Of a DNA stretch of 5,976 nt, positions 5,208-5,976 are shown one piece after another. Both the position numbers and the translations under genes were made by a program. The stretch covers positions 1 to 5,976 of the forward strand of contig MERE01000087.1 in assembly GCA_001771975.1 (NCBI GenBank). Direction: 5' to 3'. Numbering within the stretch: position 1 is the first letter of the stretch; every line of letters begins with the position of its first letter. The stretch comes from Betaproteobacteria bacterium RIFCSPLOWO2_02_FULL_68_150. Lineage in GTDB: Bacteria; Pseudomonadota; Gammaproteobacteria; Burkholderiales; SG8-39. The notes below the pieces were generated by a model. That model did not search any database. It saw nothing but the letters and a program-made list of their open reading frames with translations, and was not told the DNA's origin.

Positions 5208-5976
5208 ATGCTACGCCTCTACAACTCGCTGGCGCGGGAAAAGCAGGACTTCGTGCCGCTGCGCCCGGGCGAGGTGCGCATGTACGTCTGCGGCATGACG
5301 GTGTACGACTACTGCCATCTGGGACATGGCCGGATGCTGGTGGCGTTCGACATGGTGCAGCGCTGGCTGCGCGCGAGCGGCTACCGCGTCACCTACGTGC
5401 GCAACATCACCGACATCGACGACAAGATCATCCGCCGGGCGCTGGAGGCCGGCGAGCCGATCGCTGAGCTGACCGCGCGCTTCATCGCGGCCATGCACCG
5501 GGACCTCGCCGCGCTCGGCGTCGAGCCGCCGGATCACGAGCCGCGCGCCACCGATTACGTGCCGCAGATGCTGGCGATGATCGGGCGCCTCGAGGCGAAC
5601 GGCCTGGCCTATCAGGACGCGGGCGGCGACGTCAACTTCGCGGTGCGCAAATTCCCGCGCTACGGCGCCCTCTCCGGCAAGTCGCTCGACGAGCTGCGCG
5701 CGGGCGAGCGGGTGGAGATCGATGGCGCGAAGCGCGATCCGCTCGACTTCGTGCTCTGGAAGCGCGCCAAGCCCGGCGAGCCGAAATGGCCTTCGCGCTG
5801 GGGCGAGGGCCGGCCGGGCTGGCACATCGAGTGCTCGGCGATGGGCTGCACGCTGCTCGGCGAGCACTTCGACATTCACGGCGGCGGCCAGGACCTGCAG
5901 TTCCCGCACCACGAAAACGAGATCGCGCAGTCCGAAGGCGCGAACCGCGGCCGCTTCGTCAACTACTGGATGCACA
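5208..5976 (+). CDS. cysS: Cysteinyl-tRNA synthetase, 5' part
   Basis: CysS charges tRNA-Cys with cysteine in the cytoplasm. The window holds the first 256 codons of roughly 460 expected, so the gene is cut by the right edge. The N-terminus MLRLYNSLAREK followed by MYVCGMTVYD is typical. The class I HIGH motif appears as HLGH at 37-40. The zinc ligands that recognise the cysteine thiol are all in place: Cys28, Cys209 (HIECSAM), His234 and Glu238 (FPHHENE), at the same positions as in E. coli. NITDIDDKII and DFVLWK are further family blocks. The KMSKS loop lies beyond the window. The ATG is set by the Cys28 spacing; only a weak GGA two bases upstream resembles a ribosome binding site, so initiation may be poor or use another signal. 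It is divergent from the isomerase gene. Confidence 0.97.
   Translation, partial: MLRLYNSLAREKQDFVPLRPGEVRMYVCGMTVYDYCHLGHGRMLVAFDMVQRWLRASGYRVTYVRNITDIDDKIIRRALEAGEPIAELTARFIAAMHRDLAALGVEPPDHEPRATDYVPQMLAMIGRLEANGLAYQDAGGDVNFAVRKFPRYGALSGKSLDELRAGERVEIDGAKRDPLDFVLWKRAKPGEPKWPSRWGEGRPGWHIECSAMGCTLLGEHFDIHGGGQDLQFPHHENEIAQSEGANRGRFVNYWMH

Noticed and set aside
5211..5975. Minus-strand open frame of 254 codons opposite cysS
   Set aside because: CysS on the plus strand has the HLGH motif and all four zinc ligands; the antisense product has no recognisable features.
1..5976. A new defence, mobile or secondary-metabolism system
   Set aside because: All six coding genes are housekeeping families in conserved order, with no insertion sequences, direct-repeat arrays, attachment-like repeats or shift in base composition.

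Overview
The window looks like ordinary chromosomal backbone from a high-GC Gram-negative proteobacterium, most likely a betaproteobacterium. Third codon positions are strongly G/C. The gene order SPOR protein–cvpA–purF–metZ is familiar from beta- and gammaproteobacteria. A cyclophilin–lpxH pair divergent from cysS fits betaproteobacteria best. LpxH, the UDP-2,3-diacylglucosamine hydrolase, implies a lipid A outer membrane. This placement is inferred from gene content and order; no database search was made. No mobile element, CRISPR array, tRNA or rRNA was seen, and no gap without a gene exceeds 170 bases.

Left block, plus strand (1-2400): the 3' end of a SPOR-domain (DedD-like) envelope protein overlaps cvpA by four bases (GTGA). 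After a 58-base gap comes purF, the first committed enzyme of purine synthesis. No convincing promoter or terminator separates these genes, so they are probably one operon.

Middle block, plus strand (2384-3713): this is the most interesting part. A compact promoter overlaps the purF stop codon and should start transcription almost exactly at an RNA closely resembling a SAM-II (SAM-alpha) riboswitch. An intrinsic-terminator-like hairpin follows, then metZ, an O-succinylhomoserine sulfhydrylase for homocysteine and methionine synthesis. The leader can also be drawn with an antiterminator that excludes both aptamer and terminator, and with a weak hairpin over the ribosome binding site. The simplest model is that high S-adenosylmethionine switches off metZ.

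Right block: metZ runs tail to tail into lpxH, with the two stop codons overlapping by four bases. On the minus strand a periplasmic cyclophilin-type prolyl isomerase gene lies one base upstream of lpxH, so the two are probably cotranscribed. A 168-base divergent region carries candidate promoters for the isomerase (minus) and for cysS, cysteinyl-tRNA synthetase (plus). The cysS gene runs off the right edge. The two sulfur-amino-acid genes, metZ and cysS, are near each other but separated by the lpxH pair, so coregulation is not implied.

The coding genes all belong to known families. The regulatory leader of metZ is the main item worth follow-up.
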